From positions 362,581-426,580 of the forward strand of contig BDDD01000435.1 in assembly GCA_001972305.1 (NCBI GenBank): a DNA stretch of 64,000 nt. The letters are read 5' to 3'. Position 1 is the first letter of the stretch. Every line of letters begins with the position of its first letter. Made by a program: the position numbers and the translations under genes. The notes under the pieces were generated by a model, which was given only the letters and a program-made list of their open reading frames with translations, made no database searches and was not told the DNA's origin. Shown piece after piece: positions 12,585 through 25,951 of the stretch. This stretch comes from Cephalotus follicularis (Eukaryota; Streptophyta; Magnoliopsida; Oxalidales; Cephalotaceae).

Positions 12585-14778
12585 TTACGCTAATTCTCCG
12601 TGAATAATATATCGAAAGGTTGCACTTTGTGGTAACCAAAGAACGTACCTGTCGTATCTCCCCTTCATGCATTTTCTGATAGCTTTCTGTTGCACTTTCA
12701 AAAGACACCCACTTATATCTTCCAAGAGCCCAGGTACACCCAGAGACATAACCTTCACAAAATACTGAAGTATCTTAGGTAGGAAAATCTTTGTCTCCTT
12801 ATGAATATAAACGCTAGCTTGAATGAACTCTTCTTTGGCTAGTTTTAGATCCTTAAATATACTCTTTGCCGTGTAAACTTTCAACTAATTCATTTAAGGT
12901 TGAGTTTCAATGTCAGATAATTACAAAACAGGAAAAATAAAATACTTACTGAATCTCAAACGATTGACAGTAATTGAAGAAAGGTACTTTTTTTCAAAGG
13001 GATATAATCATACCACTGGGTCAGAGTATGCTCCTGAAGAAAGCGTATCACAAGGATTCTTTGAAGAAAATATACTTGAGGAGGACAATGAATTTGACGA
13101 AGTAGGAGAAACTGCTAAGCCTGCATGGTTGTTAGGACCATTGGCAAGTTTGCAGTATATAGAACAAATGCATTTCACAATATCTTCAGAAAGTCTATCT
13201 GGAGTATGAAGGCTTCTATCAATGTGAGATGCACCAAGGATATCGGCAAGGCTGCAATGACCAGAGTCGGAATTTCTATGGTCCTGCAAATGCTCATAAC
13301 ACGATAACTGTAACTTTCATTGTATGTATTGAACACAAAATACATTGTAATTAGCGCATTTTTTCAAAAGAGACATAATTACATTTTAAAAACAAAGGAA
13401 GCTGGTATATGCAAAACACTGAATTATACAAATTTCAGAGGTATACCCTTGTGGATGTTGCTTTTAAACTTGCAGTGCAACTCTGAATATCTGAAATTTC
13501 CCAATTATGTGCAGGGGATGTTTTATCATGATGGACAAAACCATCTCTTGGAACATGTGGTTCCAATCTATAATGCGATTGATTTGCGACATGAAGTGAT
13601 GATAAGCCTGCCTTGTCTTGTAATTCAGTTGAAGTATTATTCGATAATGTGGATACATGCCCCTTGAAAGCTGTTCGGTAGAGTGAAAGAAGATAATGTT
13701 CCAAATGCAAAATTTCAACCTCAATCCTGGCAATCTCCTTCCTCAGTTCAGCAGAAGACTGTGTTTCCAAGTCCAGAGGTGAGAATTATATAAGTTAAAC
13801 AAAATCCAAAACTGATGGAAATATTTGTGTTTAAACATGATTTTTAGGAATGATAGCTAGGAAGCAGTGAATTGCCCATTTTGCATAACTATACAGACTT
13901 CGAATATGGAGATCACCACAATGGTATTGGATACATGTATGACATAACTACTTATGCACTGAATATTCTATAATCTGCCAATCACAATTAGCTTCTAGAT
14001 AGCTGGAAATGGAGGAGTTGATAAATAAAAACCTTTGGTGCTTGAGTGCCATTGGATATGATGGATCTACAATTGACTGTCTTCTCGAGGTCCCAACACA
14101 GAGAAGCCTGATCAGGAAAAGTCGTCTCTAACTGAAAAATTTGCGTTCAAAGATACTGTTGGATTACCTTTCATCCTCAAATATTAAGCTGATAGGGAAT
14201 GAACCAACAACACACACACACACACTTAAGAAATAAAAGTTTGATTTGTGCCTACGCTGCAAAGAAAAGGAACTGTCGTCATCACCGCCACTGGCCCTTC
14301 CTGGAAGAATTAAACAGCACAGAATAGTACTTTTAATGTGAAGCATTTTATGAACTTCATTTTGGAGGCCACATGGAAGCAGATCAGCAATAAATCAGGA
14401 TGAACATAAAAATTCTGAACGCTATCACTTTCATATGATCACACCAAAATTGATAATTTATATAATCATAAGCAACAGAGGGGAAAACGATCACATGTTT
14501 AGTTGAGTGGGCAATTTTGCTTTCCAGCATGCAGGACCAAAAAACCTTAAAGATACTTACAGGATTATTATGGGAGGACAATCTAGGTGTCAAATTTAGT
14601 ATATTTTGGAGCAGTCCATTGTCAAGAGCACTGCGAGTGAAACCAACAAATAAAAGATACATAGTTAGCTGCATAGTTACTGCAAGTGAACCTTATAATT
14701 CAAAACGTACCTTGGAGCACTATGGAGTGGAGAAGACGGGAAAGATGAAGAGGAGGAGCGACAATTCAGACCCACCAT
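12585..14778 (-). CDS. DUF547 / MIP1-type leucine-zipper protein lacking the DUF547 core (probably degenerate)
   Basis: Plant DUF547 proteins join an N-terminal MIP1-type coiled coil to a C-terminal DUF547 domain; their biochemical role is poorly known. Likely exons on the minus strand: 14711-14778 (ATG at 14778, MVGLNCRSSSSS), 14561-14630 (LDNGLLQNILNLTPRL), an uncertain exon near 14226-14300, 14033-14131 (LETTFPDQASLCWDLEKTV), 13447-13758 (coiled coil with EILHLEHYLLSLYRTAF), 13014-13283 (LSEDIVKCICSIYCKLANGP) and 12585-12884 (KVYTAKSIFKDLKLAKEEF ... LPQSATFRYIIHGELA, stop). The family normally has about 130 residues between the last two blocks, carrying the conserved core; only about 130 bp of intron-like DNA remains there. 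The phases of the flanking exons still agree (both 0), so a shortened frame of roughly 370 codons could be spliced. Without the core it is probably non-functional, or a coiled-coil-only product. Confidence 0.65.
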
Positions 14779-17700
14779 TTTCTTTTATTTTCTGTTTGTT
14801 TTTGTGAATTTCCTACGGAAGGTAACAAAAGAAGTAAAATAAGAGAGCACGATAAAGACACGTCCGATGCTTGAAGCATAAAGTGGAAAGCATTACCTCA
14901 GTAAAATGCTATGCATTTAAGAACTCCAAAACTCAGTGATAAACAATGAGCTGAAAATTTGGAAGCCAAGCATCAGGTACTTGGCATATATCATAATCTG
15001 CTGTAGAGAAAATTGACAATCAGAGTCAAGATGCTGACATTTGCCACTAACAGTAAGATATGTGTATCAGGCTATCAGCACAGAAGAGCCGAAAAACAAT
15101 CGAACAAAAGTAGCAGCAGATTGCATACCTAACTACAAAAAACTCCCTATGTGTGTAATTAAAGTTTTATTACTTATATAATTCTAAGAAAAAATTGATG
15201 ACCCACAATAAGACATGGATCGGTTGTAAACAATTTCATTTTTAAGTGACAAGAAAATCATGAAATACTAGTAATAGAAAAGGAAAAGATTCAAAATGAT
15301 GCCATTATAACTACCAATAAGGCCTCAAACAAATAGTACTATACCAAGTGGGGACGAACCACCAAGAAGGGGGTTGAATTGAGCATTAAAAACAGCAATG
15401 ATTAGTCAATATGAGGTCATGACTGATGAGGGAGGTAGAGCAACTTTTATTGTCATGATTTTGTTAACAATCTTCCACATAAATAACAATAAAATCCAAA
15501 ATTAATAAATGTGATTACTCATTAGATTAGGTGGAGGAAAGTAAAGAGTTATGATTACCAGCACTCCAGAGAAAGGAGCAGGTATCTTTGTTCTGCCCAC
15601 CCACCACACCACTCCAAATTATACTATTATACACTCATGCATGCTTCTCATCAAGTATTCAATCCAAATCAATGGTTAATGTGGGTGGTACTAGTTATTC
15701 AATATATGATTATAGCAATGCCTATTATAATCAGGTATCATGTTCACAAAGCAATTATACTAAAAACAGGAAGCAACCATTTCCTTAATCAAAAGAAACT
15801 GCAGGTAGTGATGATGTGAATGTGATGCAAACACTCATAGAAAGAAAAGAAAAGAAGAAAATAAACATATTACCCAAGAAAGAATTCAAACTAGCACGCT
15901 ATATTACAGCTGTTGCAATAAATTTGTGGGGGACCTGGAGACTTTAGAGGTAAATACAAATAGATCTGGTTCAGGTTGCCATGAAAGCTTCCACACCTAT
16001 GCATACAATCTTGTAACTTACTAGTCACCACTCACCCCTTTGTAGAGTACTACTCCTATATATATGTGATTCATAAATGCAGTATTAAGTGGTTTTGACC
16101 CATGGCCATGTTACGCTATCACGTGTAAATCAGTGAAGTCACTGATATCAATGTAGTTGATAAACTTACAAAGAATATAGATAGCATCATTGAAGAAGTG
16201 ATAACAATAAAATCTACATGACATCATTATTACCCTGTATTATTTCTCTATTCGTATGATATGTTCGGTCCCCACACAGAATGACAGCCAAATATTATAA
16301 AAACAGGTAGGGGTGATATAAATGGTTTGTGTCTTCGTGAGTTTGATAAGATCTTATTTAAATTCAAATTATTTTATAAGAATCGATATTAATAAAATTT
16401 ATACTAAATTTATTTAAATTATTATCGTGTCGAATTTGTGTCGAGATAAATAAAAGCTCATTTGCTACAAAATCAATATGGGGCCCAGAATAGTGTTTGG
16501 AGTCTTTTGACTCCATAATGCTTATATACATTTCCATTCCAGTGATATCCTAGTTCCTACACAAGTCGTACGTAATAATGAATATAATCCACTGTAACTT
16601 AGGTTCATTATTGGCTGATCCTTTGATCCCCAGCTTCATTACACTGTTAATAGCTAGCACCTAAAGTCCCAACGATCTCTGGACCAGTTGATATTACTTG
16701 CCGAAATCTTGGGTCCGAAAAGAATTCTCCAGTAATTTGAGAGATTGTTTTCTTATTACAAGAAAATTATTGACACCCAATATTTTTTACCAAATGGAAT
16801 GGTAACAAGTGGACTCGATGCTGATTGTGACGACACTTTGTTTATTTTATAGTATGTAATTGCATAACTTTAAATTTTATTTTTTAAAAAAATCTATATA
16901 ATTTCTCTTCTTTTCTTTTTCTACTTCTCCTTTACTAATTTTACATACTCTAAAAAATTATATCTATATATATTGCATACCTTCAATTTGTCCAATAGTT
17001 TACTTTCTTTTTATTTGGATATGTGTTTGTCTAAAGAAAACACGATTAGAGTTCGGGCTCGTTTGGTACACAATAATATTAGAGAGTTTATGTGAGATAT
17101 GTGTAAATATAAATATATTTAGTATATCAATTTACAAAATTATTTGTCTTCCAAAGTATTCATATAAAATTTTAAAAAAAACAATTTAGAAGGTATCTCC
17201 CTCAAGTTGGAGACTATCTGAGATACCCTCGTAACAAGCCACCCCTTATAACTATAAGGTGATCTAATCAATCAAATCCAACATGGAGACTTTATCTACT
17301 TGCATATATTGTCCTCAGTGTTTCTCTTTACTTAACTGGATATTAATTCTACGACATATCTAAATTTGATGGATTATATATCCATGTATATAAATAAGTA
17401 AATAACAAACCCATACGAAATTATGAACAATCCAAAATTTTAAAATATTTAAGTTTTAGTCACAAACTTGTTATCTCAAATTTACATCTAAATTAATCTC
17501 GGTCACGAATCGGTCAGACTCAGACGTATTAGAAGTTTATAATATTCTCAAAGTAAATTGAATGTGCTCTACGACCCCAACTTCAAATCCTATAATTTAC
17601 AATCGGATTCTATAAATCGGTCACAAAGAGTTAATAAACTCAAAATCGACCGTGAGGTTGAGCACAAAAAAGAAATAGAAATAAATTGACAAACAAATAT

Positions 17701-19445
17701 GTAAAATGACTGGGTAGTTTTCTTACAGTTCTTTATGAATTGCCTTAAATTAAAATGACTTAAACACAACTTGTTACAAAATAATAAAATTGACAATTGA
17801 CAATGTAAAACATCGGTAAATGCTCAAAATACAAGTTCTTGCATTAATAAAGTAAAATGATTACAACTAAACAAAAATAGTAGAGTTAAACATAAATTGC
17901 AAGAAAGTAACATTAAACCTATAGTATGATATCGGTCGTAGAAGCAATAAAAGAAGAAATAGAATAATAAAGTTGAATGAAACAATGTAAAGGAAAAACA
18001 GAAATTAAAGATAGACTTGTTATAGAAACAAGTGTATTTGTGTGTGTGCTGTATGAGTGATTGATTGATTGAACCTGAACTACATGACTAAAATTGAAAG
18101 ATAATTTGAAAGATAAGTGTTGCTGAAGTTTGAGTTTTTTTGTTGATGTGTGGAAGCTTTTATTTTGAAGGCATTCCTCTCTATTTATAGAGAATTCTTT
18201 GAGATATCCTGAGTAGTTGGCTCTCAATTTCACTCCTCAAATGTTACGTTACCCACTCTTTTTGAACCTTGATCTCAAATTTCCTTAGATGTCTCCAAAT
18301 ATACATTATCGTAGTTAAACAATTCCTAACTATTCACAAGTTACACTTGTGTTGAGAGAAACACAGAGGCACATTCTTAACGTTATTTTAATCGTTTATC
18401 GGCTGAGATTTCTTTACTTCACTTTTGTAGTCGATATCGACCGAGATATCTACGATCGGATCACTTACGGTCAAAATTTCTTTCGATAGAATATTTGTGA
18501 CTGATACATCTGTAATTGGGTCACTCTTCCTATCATTTTTACGATCTTTGACAATATCGACCGTGAATTCATTTTTGTACGTAAATACAACCTTAAACCC
18601 AAATCCCTAGAAAACAATTGAGTACTATAGTGGTACCAACATACATTATCTCTTCATGTAATTTTTTAACTCATGTAAGACTTTTTTTTCTATATTTCTT
18701 CTTTCATTACCTTGTTTTATTTACCTATTTTTCTCTTCTTTTTTTTTTCTAACCCGAATTTGATGATAGTGATTGTTTTGAAGTGGGAATATATCCTATC
18801 AATAGATATCTCAGCAACAAAAAATTTAATTGTAAATAATTAGTTTATATGACCTTTAAAATTCTTATGTTCAAATAAAATAGATAGAGATATAAATGAT
18901 TAGTATGAATTTGTATGTACGATCTAAACAAATAAACTACAAATCAAATCCCAAATTTATAACATAAAATAATATGATATCATTAAATGTATAATTTGAG
19001 AAAAAAATTAATAAAAATTTGAGAAAAGCTGGATCCAATAAAGATTGTGTTGATCATGATAATGGATGTACCTAATCTAGGATTGTTTCCATGGTAGTGG
19101 TGATTGTGTGAGTATCGTGGAGTGGGTAGTAATTGAAAATGAGGTCAACAATTTTTTTTTCTTTTTGTTCACGTTCAATTTCTTGTTTTTTTTGAAAATT
19201 ATTTATAGTTTTTTCCTTTTGTTTGGCAATATATAATTAATCTAAGAAATTTGGATTTATAGTGCAATCGTTAGAATTGGTTATATACTTTGGTGATTAG
19301 TAAAAGTATTCAATTAATCCAAAATATCACAGTCAGTTGAGATAACTGATCGGATAGTAAGGTGTTTGATGAAAATGGGATCGAGCAAATTAGGGGAATC
19401 GATTTCAATTATTAATTGGATTCGTGTAAGGTCAGGTATCAAACA
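14779..19445. other. long AT-rich spacer, no recognised gene
   Basis: The first kilobase may contain the 5' leader or promoter of the DUF547 gene, but I cannot place leader exons. Short frames at 15588-15819 and 17590-18233 match nothing I know and look like chance. Around 17480-18600 the text repeats short motifs such as ATCGGTCA and ATCGACCG, and a TATAAATA lies on the minus strand. The region could therefore be an unclassified old LTR, but I could not find paired ends. Confidence 0.5.
18182..18189 (-). promoter_or_regulatory. isolated TATA-box-like octamer
   Basis: The minus strand reads TATAAATA in the context CTCTATAAATAGAG, followed by a pyrimidine-rich leader-like stretch towards 17900. 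No gene that I can recognise lies downstream. It may be the promoter of an unclassified LTR or a chance match. Confidence 0.25.
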
Positions 19446-19453
19446 GGTTAGGT

Positions 19454-20083
19454 TAGAGTTGTAAGTGGTCCGGGCCGGGCCGAATCGCGGCTCGGACCGT
19501 TCGGGACCGGTGAAAGGCGGTTCGGTTCGTGAACCGGCCCGCTTTTCTCACGATCAGGGCCGGTCCGGTTCATGGAGCTAAAAAGTGAGAACCGAACCGC
19601 CCCGTGAACCTTAACCCAAGCGAGGCGGGTCGGTTCAGACTGGTCTGGGCCGGTTCAGTTCATATTGGCGTTGACGTCTATCTCCTTATACGTTGACACA
19701 TTTGGTTCTTTGCGTTGACATCATAAGCTTTTGTTCGATTTTTGCTTTATTCATGTTGACGCGTATGTATGACGTTGACGTTAATATCATTTGAGTTGAC
19801 TTCATTTGCCTTGTGCGTTAACGTCCATTTCAATTTGAGAATCCTTTTGTGTGTGGCTGTCTTTGGCGTTGACGTGTATCATAGGCGTTGACGTCTATCT
19901 CCGGTTCACGGTCCGGTCCGGTCCGGTTCAAAGGTTCTGAACACTCTGAATCGGCCCGGACCGCTCTCAAGGGCCAGTTTAACCACGGGTCTGTCACGTG
20001 ACACACGATCCGGGCAGGTTCAAGGACCACACGGGCCGATTCGGGCCGATTTCACGGTTCGAACCGACCCACTTGTAACTCTA
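19454..20083. mobile_element. non-autonomous hAT-type element, complete with 8-bp target duplication
   Basis: The 630-bp element is flanked by the perfect 8-bp repeat GGTTAGGT (19446-19453 and 20084-20091), the target-site length of hAT transposons. The termini are inverted: TAGAGTTGTAAGTGG on the left against CCACTTGTAACTCTA-like sequence on the right. Subterminal zones are GC-rich iterations of CCGGTCC/GGTTCGG type. The interior (19665-19900) is a run of GTTGACGT-like motifs. There is no transposase; it would need a partner element for mobility. Confidence 0.88.
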
Positions 20084-20091
20084 GGTTAGGT

Positions 20092-21844
20092 GAAGAGATG
20101 GGTAAGTTTTTCGGATACTTTACTGGTTGTCATTCCTAAGTTTAATTACTATCACACACACTCTCGTAACTTTTTGTGGTTATGTTACTTCTTAATTTCT
20201 TTTTTTCTTTCTTGAAAAGTTTGTGAATGAATAGAGAAAAATAAAAATTAGGTGTTAAACCCTCAAAACTATAGAAGGCCAAGGAATAATTTTGAGACTT
20301 ATATTCTAAAAACAAAACACTTTAAACAAATTGAGAGAAATTGAGGGGAAAAGGTTGAGTAAAAGAGCCTAATATAAAAATTTGTAAAAACCTATAGCCA
20401 TGGAGTAAAATTTCGAAACGAGATTATCGATTAGATAGGAAATCCAGAACCAACTTAGAGAGAGAAAAATTTTAGTGTTACTGTTATATAAAATGATATG
20501 GTACATATTCCATATACTTTTTATCCCGTGCATTGATCAAAAACATATATTTTTTTCATGAAATAATAAAAAATAATTAATATATAATAAATATTGTAAG
20601 AAGTTACCTATCCAACTGTCACGGGTCCTTGAAGGGGCTAACACCTACCATACTTAGTAATATAAGTTTTTTCGCTTCGGGTGATCATATAGTCAGTTCT
20701 TTACTCCATGTATTCATCTTGGAAAAGAGCTGGGGGCATTATCTTTCATTTTCTTGGGCTCCAACTCCAATCCATCGCTCAAAAAAAAAATGATGTGCTT
20801 CTTTTCTGGGCTAAGCCCGTGTCCAGAATTTATAAGGCCCATCAAACATCATGGACCTTTGATGAGTCAAGATGCATTTAACAATAAGATATGATATATG
20901 GGCCAATCTTTGTCTCCATTCCTTGTAATCTTTGAATTATTAGTTAATAATTGCAGTGATGTCATCCTCACAAAGATTTTTTTTTTAAAGCACTCAGTTT
21001 CTAACGTCAACAAGTTTGGTTACAATACAGTAAAAATTTGTCGATCAATCAGATCCTATTACGTGGATAATTTTGATATTAATGGAGTAGAATTCTGGTA
21101 TGAACAAATATCGAATTAGGGAAGATATTTATAGAGATTCTAAGATTTGGGATAGGGTTCTCTTAACATTTTAACTGAGAGACAATATCTTTATCAGATT
21201 GATATTATAAGTTAAGTAGAACATTACAAAGTAACTTTACGGATCAATGATAAATATCACATTTTCATTAAAGGTCGAGATTCGAATCATAACTCTCTTG
21301 AATAATTATTATACTTAAAGAATATATTTACTCCCTGCATTAACTTAGTCATTAGATAATGTTACACGAGAAGAGATCTCATCATTAAATTTAGTGTTTT
21401 CAAGCAATCAGATTATTACATATATATTAAAGTATGACGAGAACATATATATAATGTGTTAATTTTTAGTTCGGGGAGAGATTAAAATAAAGTCTGGGTA
21501 GTAAAACTTGGACGTTGGCACTTGATGAATAGAATCAAATTGACCTCATAATTGTGTATGGTTAATGATTAATGAACACTACCAATTGATCGTCTACAAA
21601 ATTAGACTTGAAGTGAAAGAGAATATCTTCATGTTTTTTTCGTCCAGCATATTATTGAGAGATTATATGAAAAATGTAATGGTATGTATTAAAAGCTCAG
21701 TAAGTCTGAAAATAAAGGTGCTTTTGTGATTTTAAACTTCGGATTTTGATCAAAAACTGAAACCCATAGTTACCAAATACTAAGACTTCGTTTTTTTTTT
21801 TTATAACGTGAGGTAACATAAAAAAATGTATAATATATGATGTG
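20092..21844. other. AT-rich spacer
   Basis: No gene, RNA or bounded element was recognised. The right end (about 21800-21849) is the left arm of a palindromic AT-rich MITE that the Copia element split. Confidence 0.6.
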
Positions 21845-21849
21845 TCATC

Positions 21850-22090
21850 TATTGAAGATAAACCTATTCAAAATCAAAAGCCTATCAATAAGGAATCAAC
21901 TTCATGATTTAAATTTCATAATTCATTCTTTTGTAAAATGATTCTAGTTGATTCTAGTTATCTCATATCCTATTCTTTAGCTAATTAGGTACAACTTCCT
22001 GTATAGCTTATATAAACAATACATTTTCTCAATGAAAAGTATAGACTGCAATTTGCAATCAATTGACTCTAATCCTATTTTCTGTCTTTA
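21850..22090 (+). repeat. Copia 5' LTR
   Basis: 241 bp, nearly identical to the copy at 25264-25504. It contains a TATATAAAC-like TATA region near 22010 and is followed immediately by the primer-binding site. Confidence 0.95.
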
Positions 22091-22102
22091 TGGTATCAGA
22101 GC
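22091..22102 (+). other. Copia primer-binding site
   Basis: TGGTATCAGAGC, the standard plant Copia match to the 3' end of initiator methionine tRNA, directly abuts the 5' LTR. Confidence 0.93.
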
Positions 22103-25100
22103 ACACCAAGGGACTCTCACCGGCATTACAAATGGCAACAACTTCTACCTACCCGTATCCTATGACACTCAATGTAGGCAATTTTGTCACTATCAAACTC
22201 ACCCAAAACAATTTTCTTCTCTGGGAAACACAAATCCTTTCCCTCATTGAAAGCCAGGATTTACTTGGCTTTATCAATGGTCAAACTCCAGCACCAGCAA
22301 GAGAAATACAAGGCACAAATGAACAACAAATCACTAATCCAAATTATATATTGTGGAGGAAAAATGACCGCCTCGTGAAAGCTTGGATCACCAGAACGCT
22401 TTCTGAGGAAGTACTGGGCCATGCCGTTGGGACCGAAACTTCACATAATTTGTGGACAGTTCTCACTAAGGAATTTTCACAAACATCTGAGGCGCGTGAA
22501 TTTGAGATGCACTCCAAGATGCAATTTAACCTAAAAACTGACACCATGTCCATTGCTGATTATTTGAATGGATTCAAATTGATCTTTGACCAGCTTCACT
22601 CAATTGGAAAGCCTATTCCAGATCAAAGGAAGGTCTTCCTTCTTCTCACCAACCTAGGTCCCGCTTATGATGCCTTCTCCACTACGATGCTCAAGCCGTC
22701 GGTGCCTAGTTATGCCGATGTCATACCGCTGTTACAAAGTCATGAACTGAGGAATAGAAATTTCAGGATCAACACAGTCAATCAAAATATGGCATTTTTC
22801 TCTCATAAGAATCAAAAAAAAGGTGGTAGTCAAGGGTTAAACTCACGGGGAAGGGGCTTCACTCAGTCAACAACTCGAACTTACCAGTCAAATAACACCA
22901 ACTCGAATGATGCAGAGAAGAAAAATGACCAAGGAGGGGGTCATGGCGCTCATACCCGCAATAACAATAAAAGCATCATCAAGTGTCAAATCTGTAGTAA
23001 AACAGGGCATGGAGCCTTAAAGTGCTGGAGTAGATTTGATAACAGTTTCCAAGCAAATGATATACCACAAGCTCTGGCAGCGATGCACATGGGAGACAGC
23101 CAAGACAAGGATTGGTTTCCGGATAACGGTGCCAAAGCTCACATTACAAACACGACAGGTAATCTTAGGACAGTAGTCCCTTATACCGGTAAAGACACTG
23201 TAATGGTAGGAAGTGATGAATGCTTACCCATATCTCATATTGCTCAAGGGACTAATGATACTAATTTACCGTTAAAACAAATTTTAGTCGTACCTGATAT
23301 TAAGAAAAAATTATTATCAGTATCCAAACTTACTTCTGATTATCCTTGTGCTATTACATTTGATGATACTGGTTTTGTGGTTAAGGATCGGGTGACGAAG
23401 AAAATATTAGCATCGGGGAACAAGAGTGACGGGCTTTATGCATTGAATGGTTCCACCATCGAAGCAAATTTTTCAGTTCGTAATAGACGAGTGAGTGAAG
23501 AAATCTGGCATCAACGTCTAGGACACCCTCAATCTAGTATTTTGCAATTTCTCATAAATAAAGGAGACATTTCTTTATCAAATAAATCTACTAAAGGCTT
23601 TTGTACTTCATGTCAATTAAGTAAAAGTACCAAACTGCCCTTTATTTCTAGTAGCACTAAGAGCCTTGAATCTTTCAGTAAAATACATTGTGATTTATGG
23701 GGTCCCTCACCTGTCAACTCAGTGCAAAAATTTCGATACTATGCTCTTTTTGTAGATGATTATACACGTTTCTGTTGGCTCTATCCATTGAGGCATAAAT
23801 CGGAATTTTGTAAACACTTTATCATGTTTCAAAGTTTTGTTGAATGTCAGTTTGAGAAGAAAATAAAAATTTTGCAATCAGATGGTGGTGGTGAGTTTGT
23901 GAATAATCAGTTGACAGACTACTTACAACAATATGGTATAGTTCATCAGATTTCATGTCTTGCAACACCTGAACAAAATAGTGTCGCCGAAAGGAAGCAT
24001 CGTCATATCATTGAACTTGGTTTGGCTATGATGTATCAAGCGTCAATGCCTAAAAGGTTTTGGGTAGAAGCTTTTACTACAGCAGTCTTTCTAATCAATC
24101 GGCTTCCTTCACGCGTACTAAATATGAGTTCCCCCTATTATCACTTATTTCAAAGAAAACCCGATTATTCAATGCTGAGAATTTTTGGCACATAGTGTTT
24201 CCCTTGCCTTCGTGAGTTAAATACTAATAAGTTTGACCCGCGATCATTGCCTTGTGTTTTCTTGGGATATAGTGATAAGCATAAGGGGTATAGATGTCTC
24301 CATCTTCCAACTGGTAAAATCTATATATCCAGGCATGTGGTATTCAACGAAGGTTGTTTTCCACTAACTAATACCTCCAATTTTATGACCAGTGTTGATA
24401 CAGGTACTAGTGACTTCAGTACTTTCAAGGAATGGGCACAAGATTCATCTATTGCTAGGCCAAACATTGAACCCGATCTAATGGCAGCAACACCCACACA
24501 TTCACAACATACCACTGTTGGGCCAGCTATACAGCCCGATCCAATGTCATCAGAACCACCACCTTCTCCTGATAATAATGAAGCTCCAACTGCCACTGTT
24601 GGGCCAGATCTTCAGCACACCCCACCAAATGATCCAATTCAAATCAATACACATGGGGACGCATCATCCACCTATTTGCCATCCTCTCCTTACACACACA
24701 GCATAAGATCATCACCAGGGACACACTCGTCACCAACTTTAGTCTCAACAAATGCCCCTGTTTCTTCCTCTGTACCACCTCTCACACCACATCCAATGAT
24801 CACGCGTAGCAAGATCGGTGTTGTGAAGCCAAACCCGAAGTATGCACTTACAGCAACTTCCATACCCACCGTACCCAAGACGGTGAAATCTCTACTCAAA
24901 CATGAGGGATGGAGATCAGCAATGGAGGAAGAGATCAACGCTCTAGAGAGGAACAACACATGAGTTTTGGTTTCTCCTAATTCTTTCCAAAATCTGGTCG
25001 GTTGTCGATGGGTCTACAAAACTAAACTCAAGGCGACCGGTGAATTAGAAAGACTCAAAGCTCGATTGGTAGCAAAGGGGTTTCATCAAAAGGCAGGTAT

Positions 25101-25254
25101 TGATTTTCTTGAGACTTTTAGTCCTGTAATTAAGCCAGAGATTCGTTCCGTCTCATTGTCAAGTGGCTGATGTCTTTACAAAGCCATTACCACGAGAGGT
25201 TTTTGCTGCACTACGGACCAAACTCAGCTTGTGTGACTCTTCCAAGCTTCGTTT

Positions 25255-25263
25255 GAGGGGGAG
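25255..25263 (+). other. Copia polypurine tract
   Basis: GAGGGGGAG lies directly upstream of the 3' LTR, the expected position of the plus-strand primer. Confidence 0.88.
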
Positions 25264-25504
25264 TATTAAAGATAAACCTATTCAAAATCAAAAGCCTATC
25301 AATAAGGAATCAACTTCATGATTTAAATTTCATAATTCATTTTGTTGTAAAATGACTCTAGTTGATTCTAGTTATCTCATATCCTATTCTTTAGCTAATT
25401 AGGTACAACTTCCTGTATAGCTTATATAAAAAATACATTTTATCAATGAAAAGTATAGACTGCAATTTGCAATCAATTGACTCTAATCCTATTTTCTGTC
25501 TTTA
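25264..25504 (+). repeat. Copia 3' LTR
   Basis: 241 bp, the same length as the 5' LTR with only a handful of substitutions. It is followed by the TCATC target duplication. Confidence 0.95.
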
Positions 25505-25711
25505 TCATCTATTAGTGAAAAAAATGTAAAAAAAATCGATAAAATTATTATTTTTTCTATTAGTTAAATGACATTTAATATGTTATACATTTATTACGTC
25601 ATTCATATATTCTTAATAATATTTATGAAGTAAAATAATACTATTTATAGCATATAATGTATTAACAATGTATGAGCTATGCTACCTTTTATGTTGGTAA
25701 TAGCATTATTG

Positions 25712-25812
25712 AATATGATGTGCCATCTAACGAATCGAATGAAGTAGAATAAAACTGATACAATTATTATTATTTCCACTAATTAGATAATATTTCATAT
25801 GCTATATAATTA
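25712..25812. mobile_element. palindromic AT-rich MITE copy
   Basis: The left arm (ATATGATGTGCCATCTAA) and the inverted right arm (TTAGATAATATTTCATAT) form an imperfect hairpin about 100 bp across. It is non-coding. Confidence 0.55.
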
Positions 25813-25951
25813 CTATGTCACGAGAATCCAAAATATGAGTGGGCTGTGCATTAGTTAGTACAATAATGCTATTAGTAGTATATAACTATGCATAACAAAT
25901 GCATAATGTGTCATAAAAAATGCTATTAATTGCATATGAGTATGTATAATA

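Larger units (their letters stand above)
21850..25504 (+). mobile_element. Ty1/Copia LTR retrotransposon, both LTRs present, broken
   Basis: The two LTRs are 241 bp each (21850-22090 and 25264-25504), begin TATTRAAGATAAACC and end TCTTTA, and differ at about six sites by eye. The flanks repeat TCATC (21845-21849, 25505-25509). A primer-binding site complementary to initiator tRNA-Met follows the first LTR and a purine tract precedes the second. The internal region, in Copia order, shows gag with a CCHC knuckle (CQICSKTGHGALKC, about 22983-23030), the protease region, the GAG-pre-integrase HxxxC-like block (WHQRLGHPQ), the integrase core (about 23670-24190) and only the edges of RT and RNase H. 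At 3.65 kb it is shorter than a typical full Copia element. It is broken, with roughly three or more breaks. LTR similarity near 97-98 percent suggests a relatively recent insertion. Confidence 0.95.

Noticed and set aside
15588-18233. Short frames between the DUF547 gene and the hAT element
   Set aside because: Low-complexity translations with no family resemblance or splice support.
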